Of a DNA stretch of 40,493 nt, positions 7,947 to 15,794 are shown piece after piece (position 1 is the first letter of the stretch; each line of letters opens with the position of its first letter). The notes beneath the pieces were generated by a model that ran no database searches, was not told the DNA's origin, and saw only the letters and a list, made by a program, of their open reading frames with translations. Made by a program: the position numbers and the translations under genes. Origin of the DNA: Paracoccaceae bacterium (GTDB taxonomy: Bacteria > Pseudomonadota > Alphaproteobacteria > Rhodobacterales > Rhodobacteraceae); assembly GCA_007694945.1 (NCBI GenBank), contig REER01000072.1, forward strand, positions 1 through 40,493. The letters are read 5' to 3'.

Positions 7947-8534
7947 ATGCTCGACCCTGTCTCTTTCTCAGAGGCTTCCCCTGCCCCTGTGCCCGCCCAA
8001 GTGAGGGCTTTGCAATTGCAGGAGAGAGCGTGCAAGCCCCCTCCGCGGTGGCCGCGCTTTTTCATTACGCTCCTGGTGCTTGCCTTGATCTGGGGAGTGC
8101 TGACCGAATTCCGCCTTGACGCGATGGTGTTCGGGCTGCCTGCAGTGCTGGCCGGTGCGGGACTGGTTTTCCTCATGCCGGCAACACCCGGTTGGCGCAT
8201 CTCACCTTCCGGTGCGTTTCGTTTCGCAGTGTTCTTTGCGGTGCAATCGGTGCTGGGCGCAATCGATGTCGCCATGCGGGCGTTTTCTCCCCGATTGCCC
8301 CTTAGCCCCGGCTTCCGGCATTATCCGCTTTCGCTCCCCATGGGGGCACCGCGAATCGTCTTTCTCAACACGATCACACTGCTGCCCGGCACCCTGTCGG
8401 CAGAGGTCGAGGCAGATGAGGTAATCGTGCATATGCTCGACACGCAGGCCGATCTGGCCGCCAGCTTGGGCGCGTTGGAAGTCCGCGTTGCAGATCTGTT
8501 TTCCTTGTCGCCGCAGTCGGAGAATTCGAAATGA
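7947..8534 (+). CDS. mnhE: Multisubunit cation/proton antiporter subunit E (MnhE/MrpE)
   Basis: A 195-residue MnhE-type membrane protein. After an unusually long soluble N-terminus (~40 residues, Pro/Ala-rich), two hydrophobic segments follow (FFITLLVLALIWGVLTEF and a second around GLPAVLAGAGLVFLM), then the conserved C-terminal region SPRLPLSPGFRHYPLSLPMG and FLNTITLLPGTLSAEVE, which is highly typical of MnhE. The ATG at 7947 follows acgaggactt; a frame extending back to 7758 is open but has no family sequence. It is the first gene of a rightward operon; its stop overlaps the mnhF start (ATGA). Confidence 0.88.
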   Translation: MLDPVSFSEASPAPVPAQVRALQLQERACKPPPRWPRFFITLLVLALIWGVLTEFRLDAMVFGLPAVLAGAGLVFLMPATPGWRISPSGAFRFAVFFAVQSVLGAIDVAMRAFSPRLPLSPGFRHYPLSLPMGAPRIVFLNTITLLPGTLSAEVEADEVIVHMLDTQADLAASLGALEVRVADLFSLSPQSENSK

Positions 8535-8791
8535 CGACATTTTTCGGTATCATCGTCGTGACCCTGCTGGTCAGTATTCTCACTGGCCTGATCCGCGTGC
8601 ATCGCGGTCCGCGGCCTGCTGACCGAATGATGGCGGCTCAGCTTGTCGGCTCCGCCGCTGTCGCCATCCTGCTGATCCTCTCGCGTGCGATGGACATGCC
8701 CGCGCTGCTCGATGTCGCCGTTGTCTTTGCACTGCTGGCTGCCGTGGCGGTGGTGGGTTTTGTCGTGCTGGCGTCGCGGAAGGTGTCATGA
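8531..8791 (+). CDS. mnhF: Multisubunit cation/proton antiporter subunit F (MnhF/MrpF)
   Basis: A small 86-residue protein with three predicted membrane helices and the MnhF core: RVHRGPRPADRMMAAQLVGS after the first helix, then LLDVAVVFALLAAVAVVGF. The R-G-P-x-x-x-D-R motif is the family signature. It overlaps mnhE upstream and mnhG downstream by four bases each, consistent with stoichiometric production of complex subunits. It is a structural membrane subunit of an Mrp-type antiporter. Confidence 0.9.
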   Translation: MTTFFGIIVVTLLVSILTGLIRVHRGPRPADRMMAAQLVGSAAVAILLILSRAMDMPALLDVAVVFALLAAVAVVGFVVLASRKVS

Positions 8792-9081
8792 TGCTAGATC
8801 TGATTGCCGCTTCACTCGTCGTGTTCGGGACTGTGTTCTTTATCGCGGGCACAGTCGGGCTCTTGCGCTTCCCTGACATCTACTGCCGCCTGCATGCGCT
8901 GACCAAGGCCGACGGGTTGGGGCTTGCGCTTGTAGCGCTGGGGATGACGCTCAAGGCCGAGAGCTTTGGCGAGGTGTTCCGCATCGTCCTGATCTGGTTT
9001 TTTGTTGCGCTGGCGAGCGCCACCTGCGGGCATCTGATCGCGGCCTATGCACGGCAGGCCGACAGGGAGGGCAAGGCATGA
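8788..9081 (+). CDS. mnhG: Multisubunit cation/proton antiporter subunit G (MnhG/MrpG)
   Basis: A 97-residue protein with three predicted helices and the MnhG signature GTVGLLRFPDIYCRLHALTKAD directly after the first helix (R-F-P-D-x-x-x-R-x-H-A), followed by GLGLALVALGM. Short basic tail. It overlaps mnhF by four bases upstream and the fused MbhD/E-MnhB gene by four bases downstream. It is a membrane subunit of the Mrp-like complex. Confidence 0.92.
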   Translation: MMLDLIAASLVVFGTVFFIAGTVGLLRFPDIYCRLHALTKADGLGLALVALGMTLKAESFGEVFRIVLIWFFVALASATCGHLIAAYARQADREGKA

Positions 9082-10058
9082 CCGACCCCTTTCTGATCTT
9101 GGACCTTCTGCTTGCCGGCGCAGTCATCGCGCTGGCAGTTGCGACCCTCACCGTGCGCGACCTCTTTGCCGCCATCGTGCTGTTTATCGTGCTCGGGCTG
9201 CTGTCGGCGCTGGCTTGGGTGCGGCTGTCGGCGCCAGATGTGGCGCTGGCCGAGGCGGCTATCGGCACGGGTGTCACGGGTGCGCTTCTGCTCAAGACGT
9301 TGCATCACCTGCGCTATGTCGCAGGCACGCTGGGGGAACAGACAGCTCATGGCGTGACGCCGGTCACACCGGTGCCCATGAGCGTGATCTGGGCCAATGC
9401 CGCATTCTGTGGCCTAATCACTCTGGGGCTTGCCATTGCGTTTCTGGACGCGCCGCTCGGTGGTCCAGGCTTCGACGCGCTTGTTGCGGATGCCATACCC
9501 GCCAGTGGTGTGGACCATGGGGTTACGGCGGTGCTGCTCAATTTCCGGTCTTACGACACATTGATGGAGGTGGTCGTGTTGCTGGCCGCCGTCATCGCGG
9601 TCTGGCAGATAGAGCGCGGCCTTTCCGAGGCGCCGTCGCCCGATCTGAGTGTCATCTGGCAAGGTTTCGCGCGTCTGACCCTGCCTGCCATCGTGGTCGT
9701 TGGGACCTATCTGCTTTGGAAGGGGTCCGAGGCTCCTGGGGGCGCCTTTCAGGGCGGGGCAGTTCTCGCAGCCGTGGGCATCCTGTTGCTGCTGTCGCGG
9801 CTCTATGTGCCGCGTCCCGCGCATCGCGCGCTTGCGCGCTGGGGGTTCGTGCTGGGCACCGGGGTCTTTGCCGGTGTGGCGCTTCTGGTGACCGGGGGCG
9901 GGCGCGTGACCTTCGAATATCCGCCCGAGCATGCCAAGACCCTGATCCTACTCATCGAGGGACTGGTGACAGTGTCGATTGCGGTCACGCTGGCTGCCCT
10001 GTTTCACGGGCGCGAGCCGGTCGCAGTGCGCGCAAAGGAGGCACGCCATGACGCCTGA
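9078..10058 (+). CDS. Fused antiporter subunit: MbhD (DUF4040) - MbhE - MnhB
   Basis: A 326-residue membrane protein combining three modules that are separate, or part of MnhA, elsewhere. Residues ~1-80 are MbhD/DUF4040-like, with LSAPDVALAEAAIGTG including the conserved acidic residue. Residues ~103-183 resemble MbhE, with the NFRSYDTLMEVVVLLAAV segment. Residues ~195-315 are MnhB-like, with the loop KGSEAPGGAFQGGAVLAA. In classical seven-subunit Mrp, the first two modules form the C-terminus of MnhA, whose N-terminus is a NuoL-like channel. Here that channel domain is absent and large antiporter-like subunits are encoded separately downstream. It overlaps mnhC by 11 bases. Confidence 0.85.
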   Translation: MTDPFLILDLLLAGAVIALAVATLTVRDLFAAIVLFIVLGLLSALAWVRLSAPDVALAEAAIGTGVTGALLLKTLHHLRYVAGTLGEQTAHGVTPVTPVPMSVIWANAAFCGLITLGLAIAFLDAPLGGPGFDALVADAIPASGVDHGVTAVLLNFRSYDTLMEVVVLLAAVIAVWQIERGLSEAPSPDLSVIWQGFARLTLPAIVVVGTYLLWKGSEAPGGAFQGGAVLAAVGILLLLSRLYVPRPAHRALARWGFVLGTGVFAGVALLVTGGGRVTFEYPPEHAKTLILLIEGLVTVSIAVTLAALFHGREPVAVRAKEARHDA

Positions 10059-10338
10059 TCTGATCTATGGCCTGACGGGGATCGCCGTCTTTGCAATCGG
10101 GCTCACGGGTGCGCTTTGTGCTCAGGACCGTCTGCGCCGGGTGCTGGCGCTCAAGCTCTGTTCGCTGGGCGCGGGGTTTTTGCTGGTGGTCGCCGCCTGG
10201 CGCGAACCGCCGGCCGCGCCCGACCCAGTGCCGCATGCGCTGGTGATCACCGGAATCGTTGTGATGATCAGCGCCACTGCCGTTGCCCTTGCCCTGATCC
10301 GGCGCCTGCAAAGCCTCGAGGCTGAAGATGACGATTGA
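10048..10338 (+). CDS. mnhC: Multisubunit cation/proton antiporter subunit C (MnhC/NuoK-like)
   Basis: A 96-residue NuoK-like protein with three predicted helices: YGLTGIAVFAIGLTGAL, a middle helix after RVLALKLCSLGAGF, and PVPHALVITGIVVMISATAV. The P-x-x-H-A-L-V-I-T-G-I-V motif is the conserved MnhC/MbhG signature. The start at 10048 is supported by a strong AAGGAGG about seven bases upstream. It overlaps the preceding fusion gene by 11 bases and the next gene by 11 bases. Confidence 0.9.
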   Translation: MTPDLIYGLTGIAVFAIGLTGALCAQDRLRRVLALKLCSLGAGFLLVVAAWREPPAAPDPVPHALVITGIVVMISATAVALALIRRLQSLEAEDDD

Positions 10339-11770
10339 TGCGATGACATTAACGCTGTTCCTGCCGCTCTTCGGGGCGATGGCGGCCTTCGTGTTTCCAC
10401 GCGTCGCCACTGGTATCGGGCTGGTGACTGTGGTGGCGACCTGCGGCGCGGTCTGGCTGCTCGCGCTCGAGGTGCTGAAAGCGGGTGCCGTTGTCACCCC
10501 ACTGGGTGGATGGGAGGCGCCGCTCGGGATCGCGCTGCGCGCGGATGGGTTGAGCCTTGCCATGCTGGCGATGACCTCTGGTGTGGGGCTTCTGGTCTCG
10601 CTTGGCGCGCTTGATGCACTGCGCGATCTACGCCAGCGGCAGTATTTCTGGCCGCTCTGGCTGTTGCTGCTCACCGGCATGAACGGGGTCTATCTCGGCA
10701 CCGATATCTTCAACCTCTATGTGATGATCGAGGTCATCGCGCTGGCTGCGGTCGGTCTCACGGTACTGAGCGGCACGAAAGAGGCGCTGCGCGCGGGGCT
10801 TGAATACATGTATGCCTCGATCCTCGGCGCGCTTCTGTTCCTGATGGGGGTCGGTTTTGTCTATCTGCATCTGGGGCGGCTGGATTTCGCAGGGCTGCTC
10901 GAGGCCGAACCCTCGGGCGCGCTGAGTGCAGCGCTGGCGCTTATGTTGGTGGGGCTGCTTTTGAAGACTGCGCTTTTTCCGCTGCATTTCTGGTTGCCCG
11001 CGGCCCACGCCAATGCAACGGCGCCTGCCTCGGCGCTCTTGTCGGGGCTGGTGGTCAAGGCCGCGCTCTACATCTTCCTGCGGCTGACCACTTACGTGCC
11101 ACTGCCCGACGAGATCCTCGTCGCGCTGATCGGCGCGCTGGGGGCAGGGGCCGTGCTTTGGGGTGGTGTGCAGGCGTTGCGCGCCGAGCGGCTGAAGCTG
11201 CTGGTCGCCTGGTCGACGGTGGTGCAGATCGGGCTCATTTTCATTGCCTTCGCGCGCGCCGGACAGGTAGGGCTGACCGAAAGCTGGAAAGCCGCCGCGC
11301 TGCTTATCCTCGCGCATGGTGTGGCCAAGGCCGCGATGTTCCTGGCTGCGGGCCGCATCAAGGACGAGGTCGGGCATGACATCATCCGCGACCTGGATCG
11401 CGCCGAGGTCCGTCCGACGCTGGCGCAATTCACCTTCGCACTGGCCGCGATCAGCATCATTGGGTTGCCCCCGTCGCTGGGCTTCATTGGCAAATGGTCA
11501 TTGATGGAGGGCGCGATGGCGGCAGGCTACTGGCACTGGGTCGCCATTACCATGATCGGCACGCTGCTGTCGGTGGCCTATTTCAGCAGGGTCTTTGCGG
11601 GTTTCCTGCGTTTCGACCGGGTGCGCGGACCAGTGGGTGAGCATCAGGGTTGGGCGCTTGCTGATGTCGCGCCACTGACCCTCGCCATCGCCTCGATCTC
11701 GCTCGGCCTGATGGCCGCACCGATCCTGAGTTTCATCGAACTCGGCTATGCCCTGGGAGTGACGCCATGA
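10328..11770 (+). CDS. mnhD: Antiporter-like membrane subunit D, copy 1 (NuoN/MrpD family)
   Basis: A 480-residue, ~14-helix proton-conducting subunit family member. The key channel residues are present: Glu135 in YVMIEVIALAAVG (TM5), Lys213 in LLLKTALFPLHFWLP (TM7), Lys244 in LVVKAALYIF (TM8) and Lys389 in GFIGKWSLMEG (TM12). It starts 11 bases inside mnhC and overlaps the next subunit gene by four bases. It probably forms one of three parallel half-channel pairs that move H+ (or exchange Na+/H+) in the complex. Confidence 0.9.
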   Translation: MTIDAMTLTLFLPLFGAMAAFVFPRVATGIGLVTVVATCGAVWLLALEVLKAGAVVTPLGGWEAPLGIALRADGLSLAMLAMTSGVGLLVSLGALDALRDLRQRQYFWPLWLLLLTGMNGVYLGTDIFNLYVMIEVIALAAVGLTVLSGTKEALRAGLEYMYASILGALLFLMGVGFVYLHLGRLDFAGLLEAEPSGALSAALALMLVGLLLKTALFPLHFWLPAAHANATAPASALLSGLVVKAALYIFLRLTTYVPLPDEILVALIGALGAGAVLWGGVQALRAERLKLLVAWSTVVQIGLIFIAFARAGQVGLTESWKAAALLILAHGVAKAAMFLAAGRIKDEVGHDIIRDLDRAEVRPTLAQFTFALAAISIIGLPPSLGFIGKWSLMEGAMAAGYWHWVAITMIGTLLSVAYFSRVFAGFLRFDRVRGPVGEHQGWALADVAPLTLAIASISLGLMAAPILSFIELGYALGVTP

Positions 11771-13254
11771 CCGACATGCCGCTCCTGCCGCTCTTCATCT
11801 TGCTGACCTCGCTGCTGGCCTCGCCCATACTCTTCGCCTTGCCCGAGCGCGCGGCCAATCTGCGCACCAGCATAAACCTGGGCGTGGCCGCGATCAAGGT
11901 CGCGCTGGTGGCCTGGCTGGGTTGGAAGGTCAGTCAAGGGGTAGTCTATGACGTGCGCTTCACAGTGCTGCCAGGGCTCGACTTCAAACTGCAGGCCGAC
12001 CCGCTGGCGCTGCTCTTTGTTTCACTCTCGGCGATCCTGTGGCTGATCACGACAGTCTATTCCGTCGGTTATCTGGAATCCGGATCCCATCGCGCGCGTT
12101 TCTTCGGCTTTTTCAGCCTCTGCGTGGCCGCGACAGTCGGCGTCGCCATGGCCGGGAACCTGTTCACCTTCCTTATTTTCTACGAACTCCTGACGCTCGC
12201 CACCTACCCGCTGGTGATCCATCGTGGCAGCGCCGAGGCGCTTCGTGCCGGGCGGATCTACCTTATCTACACGCTAGCGGGCGGGTTGGTGCTGCTCTTG
12301 GGCACGCTCGGCCTCTGGATCGTCGCGGGGACAACGGATTTCGTACCAGGAGGCATTCTGGCCGACGTGGCAGCAGAACAACGGCTGGTCGCACAGATGC
12401 TGTTCGTCGTGCTGGTCGGGGCTGTCGGGGTAAAGGCGGCATTGTTTCCCTTCCACGCTTGGTTGCCGATTGCCATGGTCGCCCCTGCGCCGGTTTCGGC
12501 GCTGCTGCACGCAGTGGCAGTAGTCAAGGCCGGGGCGTTCGGGATCATGCGCATCGTCTACGAGATCTTCGGCATCGAGACAGCGCAGGCTCTGGGAATG
12601 ACCGCGCCGCTTGCAGCGCTTGCGGCAATTACGATCATCTTTGGTTCGCTCAAGGCCATCACGCAGGATGACATCAAGAAACGGCTCGCCTATTCGACAG
12701 TCTCGCAGGTCAGCTACATCACGCTTGGGGTTGCGCTGGCCAGCCCGATCGCTGCTGTCGGCGCGCTTGCGCATCTGATCCATCAGGGGCTGATGAAGAT
12801 CACCATGTTCATGGCCGCAGGCAATCTGGCCGAGGGGTTGGGCGTGAAGAAGGTCAGCCAGATGAATGGCGTCGGTCGCGCCATGCCAGGAACGATGCTG
12901 GCCTTCACAGCGGCGGCCCTTGCGATGATCGGGCTGCCCCCACTCGCCGGGTTTGTCAGCAAATGGTATCTGGCGCAGGGCGGGCTCGATGCCGGTGCCG
13001 TCTGGGTGGTTGCGCTGCTGCTCGGCTCGAGCCTGCTGAACGCGATCTATTTCTTGCCAATGCTCTACCGCGCCTGGTTTCGCGACGGGACCGAGACCGA
13101 AGCCGCGCCAGCGCGTCAGCGCATCGGCTGGATGCTGGCCGCGCCCCCGATCACGACAGCGCTGATGGTGCTGGCCGTGGGGGGCTTTGCCAACGCGCCG
13201 TTCAGCCCGCTGGAGTGGACGCGCTTTGTCGTGGCCATCGAGTATCAGGAGTGA
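11767..13254 (+). CDS. mnhD: Antiporter-like membrane subunit D, copy 2 (MrpD/NuoM family)
   Basis: A 495-residue proton-conducting membrane protein. Channel residues: Glu140 in LIFYELLTLATYP, Lys223 in GVKAALFPFHAWLP, Lys254 in VVKAGAFGIMR, and Lys399 in GFVSKWYLAQGG; DIKKRLAYSTVSQVSYI is the conserved loop/TM segment. Sequence features are closest to canonical MrpD/NuoM. It is flanked by the first (4-base overlap) and third (4-base gap) D-like genes, so all three are expected in one complex. Confidence 0.9.
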   Translation: MTDMPLLPLFILLTSLLASPILFALPERAANLRTSINLGVAAIKVALVAWLGWKVSQGVVYDVRFTVLPGLDFKLQADPLALLFVSLSAILWLITTVYSVGYLESGSHRARFFGFFSLCVAATVGVAMAGNLFTFLIFYELLTLATYPLVIHRGSAEALRAGRIYLIYTLAGGLVLLLGTLGLWIVAGTTDFVPGGILADVAAEQRLVAQMLFVVLVGAVGVKAALFPFHAWLPIAMVAPAPVSALLHAVAVVKAGAFGIMRIVYEIFGIETAQALGMTAPLAALAAITIIFGSLKAITQDDIKKRLAYSTVSQVSYITLGVALASPIAAVGALAHLIHQGLMKITMFMAAGNLAEGLGVKKVSQMNGVGRAMPGTMLAFTAAALAMIGLPPLAGFVSKWYLAQGGLDAGAVWVVALLLGSSLLNAIYFLPMLYRAWFRDGTETEAAPARQRIGWMLAAPPITTALMVLAVGGFANAPFSPLEWTRFVVAIEYQE

Positions 13255-13258
13255 CGCC

Positions 13259-15067
13259 ATGACGCTGACGGTCTATCTCTTCGTTGTCGGCTGGCCATTG
13301 GTAATGGCTACGGCGTTGCTCATCCCGCAGGCCCGGCCGATCCTGTGGCGGATGATGCCGCTCGCACCTTTGCCTGCGCTGCTGCTCGGGCTGTTGGTGA
13401 GCGCGCCGCAATTCGTGACCGGTGACTGGTTCGTCCTCGGCCTGACCATGGGGCTCGACGACGTGTCACGGCTGTTCCTGATCTTTACCTCGGTGCTCTG
13501 GATCGCAGCGTCCAGCGCAGCACGGCACTGGATGCGAGAGGACCCGCGAGCCACATGGTTTGCCGTGATGTTCCTTCTGGCGATGAGCGGCAATCTCGGG
13601 CTGATCCTGTCGAAAGATGCGATGGCTTTCTATGGCGCCTTCGCCCTGATGAGCTTCGCCTCGTATGGGCTGGTCGTCCACACCCGCGACGCCGCCGCGC
13701 GCAAAGCCGCGCTGCTTTACATCGTTTTCGTTGTGGTCGGGGAATTGATCCTGTTCTCAGGGCTGGTGCTGGCCGCGACGCAAGCAGGCTCGATCCTGTT
13801 GGCCGACATGCGCACGGCAGAACTTTCGGGGCTGGCAGTGGCGCTGTTGCTGGTGGGTTTCGGAATCAAGCTCGGTGTCATGCCCCTGCATTTCTGGCTG
13901 CCACCCGCCCATGGCGCGGCCCCGGTTCCGGCCTCTGCAGTGCTCTCGGGCGCGATGATCAAGGCGGGGCTGTTCGGGATCATGTCGGCCGTGCCTTTAG
14001 GCGTGGTGGCCTATGGCGATCACGGCACTGTGGTCATGGCGGCGGGTATGGTGACGGTCTTTGCGGCGCTGCTGCTCGGGGTGCAGCAGACCAGCGCGAA
14101 ACCCGTCCTCGGCTTTTCCAGTGTCAGCCAGATGGGGATCATCGCCATCGGGCTTGGCGCCGCGCTGATGACGCCGGGCGCCTGGGTCGCGATCATGCCG
14201 GTACTGGTCTTTCTCGCAGCCCATCATGGGCTTTCCAAGGGGGCGTTGTTTCTTGGCGTTGGTGCCTGGGCCGCGCAGACCGGCCGCGTCGGGCAGATTG
14301 TGCTCACGCTGGCATTTATGGTGCCCGCGCTGGTGCTCGCAGGCTTGCCCATAACCTCGGGTGCGCTTGGCAAAGAGGCGCTGAAAGCCGCGCTCACCTT
14401 CGGCTCCGAGGTTTGGCTGCCCTGGCTGACGCTGGCGCTCACGCTCTCGGGTGTCGCGACTACATTGCTGATGGCGCGGGCGATTGCCCTGATCTGGCTC
14501 AACCCGCCCAAGGCACCGGCATCCAAGCCCGAGGCACTGGCGCTGCCCTTCCTCGGGCTCGCGGGGCTTGCGCTGGCGCTGCCGGTTATCTGGCCGCTAC
14601 TTGACGCGACCATGGCTGCACCCGTGCTGGACGCCACGACCGGGGCACTCTGGCCGGTTGCGCTTGGTGTGGCCATCGCGTTGATGGTCGCCATCACGGC
14701 TTATGCTCAGTCGATCGGGCTGGCGGAGTTCATCAACATGCTGACCGCACCGGCGCGTAACCTGTCCGAGAGACTAGGCAACTTCTGGGCGGTCAAGCGG
14801 CGCGCCGCCCGTCGGCTTGGCGCAGCAGTCCCGCGCACTATCGAGAGCTATACGCTTCAATGGCGGTTGGGTCAGACGGCAATCGCCGGGCTGATAGCTG
14901 CGGTGCTGGTCATCGAAGCCGCGTCGAGCCTGCGTGACGTCCGCCTGGTCACACCGGCACTGCGTCTCGGGCTGACCGAGCAGGACATCGGCTTGCAAAC
15001 ACCCGAAGTGGAAACCGAGATCGAGGAACGCGAGCCTGATGCGATACTGGACGAGCCCGTGGAGTGA
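13259..15067 (+). CDS. Antiporter-like membrane subunit D, copy 3 (HyfB/NuoL-like, C-terminally extended)
   Basis: A 602-residue member of the same family, larger than the other two. It keeps the TM7 lysine (Lys204 in GIKLGVMPLHFWLPPAHG), the TM8 lysine (Lys235 in MIKAGLFGIM) and a TM12-type lysine (Lys372 in SGALGKEALK). The TM5 position that is Glu in relatives (ELMSLASY pattern) reads FALMSFASYGLVVH, with Ala129 in place of the Glu. The C-terminus adds an amphipathic linker, one more helix (TAIAGLIAAVLVIEA) and a very acidic tail ending EVETEIEEREPDAILDEPVE. I use the ATG at 13259, just after the previous stop; upstream extension would overlap the previous gene. It is the last gene of the antiporter operon. 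Confidence 0.87.
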   Translation: MTLTVYLFVVGWPLVMATALLIPQARPILWRMMPLAPLPALLLGLLVSAPQFVTGDWFVLGLTMGLDDVSRLFLIFTSVLWIAASSAARHWMREDPRATWFAVMFLLAMSGNLGLILSKDAMAFYGAFALMSFASYGLVVHTRDAAARKAALLYIVFVVVGELILFSGLVLAATQAGSILLADMRTAELSGLAVALLLVGFGIKLGVMPLHFWLPPAHGAAPVPASAVLSGAMIKAGLFGIMSAVPLGVVAYGDHGTVVMAAGMVTVFAALLLGVQQTSAKPVLGFSSVSQMGIIAIGLGAALMTPGAWVAIMPVLVFLAAHHGLSKGALFLGVGAWAAQTGRVGQIVLTLAFMVPALVLAGLPITSGALGKEALKAALTFGSEVWLPWLTLALTLSGVATTLLMARAIALIWLNPPKAPASKPEALALPFLGLAGLALALPVIWPLLDATMAAPVLDATTGALWPVALGVAIALMVAITAYAQSIGLAEFINMLTAPARNLSERLGNFWAVKRRAARRLGAAVPRTIESYTLQWRLGQTAIAGLIAAVLVIEAASSLRDVRLVTPALRLGLTEQDIGLQTPEVETEIEEREPDAILDEPVE

Positions 15068-15083
15068 TGCCGAAGCGATACCC

Positions 15084-15794
15084 TCAGATCGAGGTACTCA
15101 GCCGGTATCCGGGCGCGTAGGATTGTGTGACAAGCGTCACAGGTGCTTCGGCCTTCCATGTAAGGCGCTCCATGGTGAACAGGGCCGCGCCTGACGCGCA
15201 GCCCATCAGCGCCGCAACCTCGGGCGTGGCACCGACGGCTGACAGCGTCAATTCGCCTTCGGTGTAGGGCACATTCCGCACCAGCCATTCATTCGCGCTG
15301 ATCTGTTCCAGATCGACCTCGAGGATCTCGGGAACGGCGCTTGGGTTCAGCCAGCGATCCTCGTACACATGAGGCTGGCCGTCGCGCAGATGCAGGGCAA
15401 GGACATGCAGCAGCTCTGTTCCGGGTTGCAGGTCGAGACGCTGCAGCAGCGCGTCAGGCGCCGGGTCGAGATTGCGTGAAATCAGCCGACAGCCATAGCG
15501 GGCGCCGTGATCCTCAACCTCCTGCCGGATGATGGGGATCTGAAGCGTGGCCTTGCGCAGCGGGGTCAGAACGACCCGGGTGCCCCCCTTGCGCCTGCGT
15601 TCGAGAAACCCCGATTCGGCAAGCGCGCGCAGGGCGCGATTGACAGTGGTGCGGGCGCAACCGAACTCGGCGGCCAATTCGGCCTCATGCGGAATCAGCG
15701 CGCCCGGCGCCCATTCGCGCGCCCGGATGCGCCGCAACCCCTCGTCGCGGATGGCCTGCCAACCGAAGGCCGCGGGGCGCTGCTCAGAGCACAT
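15084..15794 (-). CDS. hutC: Histidine utilisation repressor (GntR/HutC family)
   Basis: A 236-residue GntR-family regulator of the HutC subgroup. The N-terminal winged helix includes HEAELAAEFGCARTTVNRAL and GFLERRRKGGTRV; the C-terminal UTRA ligand domain follows, with the family segments HVYEDRWLNP and ISANEWLVRNVPYTEGE. HutC proteins bind urocanate and release hut operators. I place the start at the ATG at 15794, which overlaps the hutF stop by 11 bases; a longer frame inside hutF is spurious. It is the last gene of the leftward hutF-hutC unit and probably controls both directions from the operator at 17183-17196. Confidence 0.93.
   Translation of the reverse strand: MCSEQRPAAFGWQAIRDEGLRRIRAREWAPGALIPHEAELAAEFGCARTTVNRALRALAESGFLERRRKGGTRVVLTPLRKATLQIPIIRQEVEDHGARYGCRLISRNLDPAPDALLQRLDLQPGTELLHVLALHLRDGQPHVYEDRWLNPSAVPEILEVDLEQISANEWLVRNVPYTEGELTLSAVGATPEVAALMGCASGAALFTMERLTWKAEAPVTLVTQSYAPGYRLSTSI

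Noticed and set aside
9047-10051. 334-codon plus-strand frame overlapping the MbhD-MbhE-MnhB gene
   Set aside because: Arg/Cys/Gly-rich out-of-frame translation of a clear membrane protein gene; no independent signal.
13187-13258. Longer start for the third antiporter subunit
   Set aside because: It would overlap the previous gene by about 70 bases and adds Arg/Ser-rich residues unlike a membrane N-terminus; the ATG at 13259 begins directly with a hydrophobic helix.
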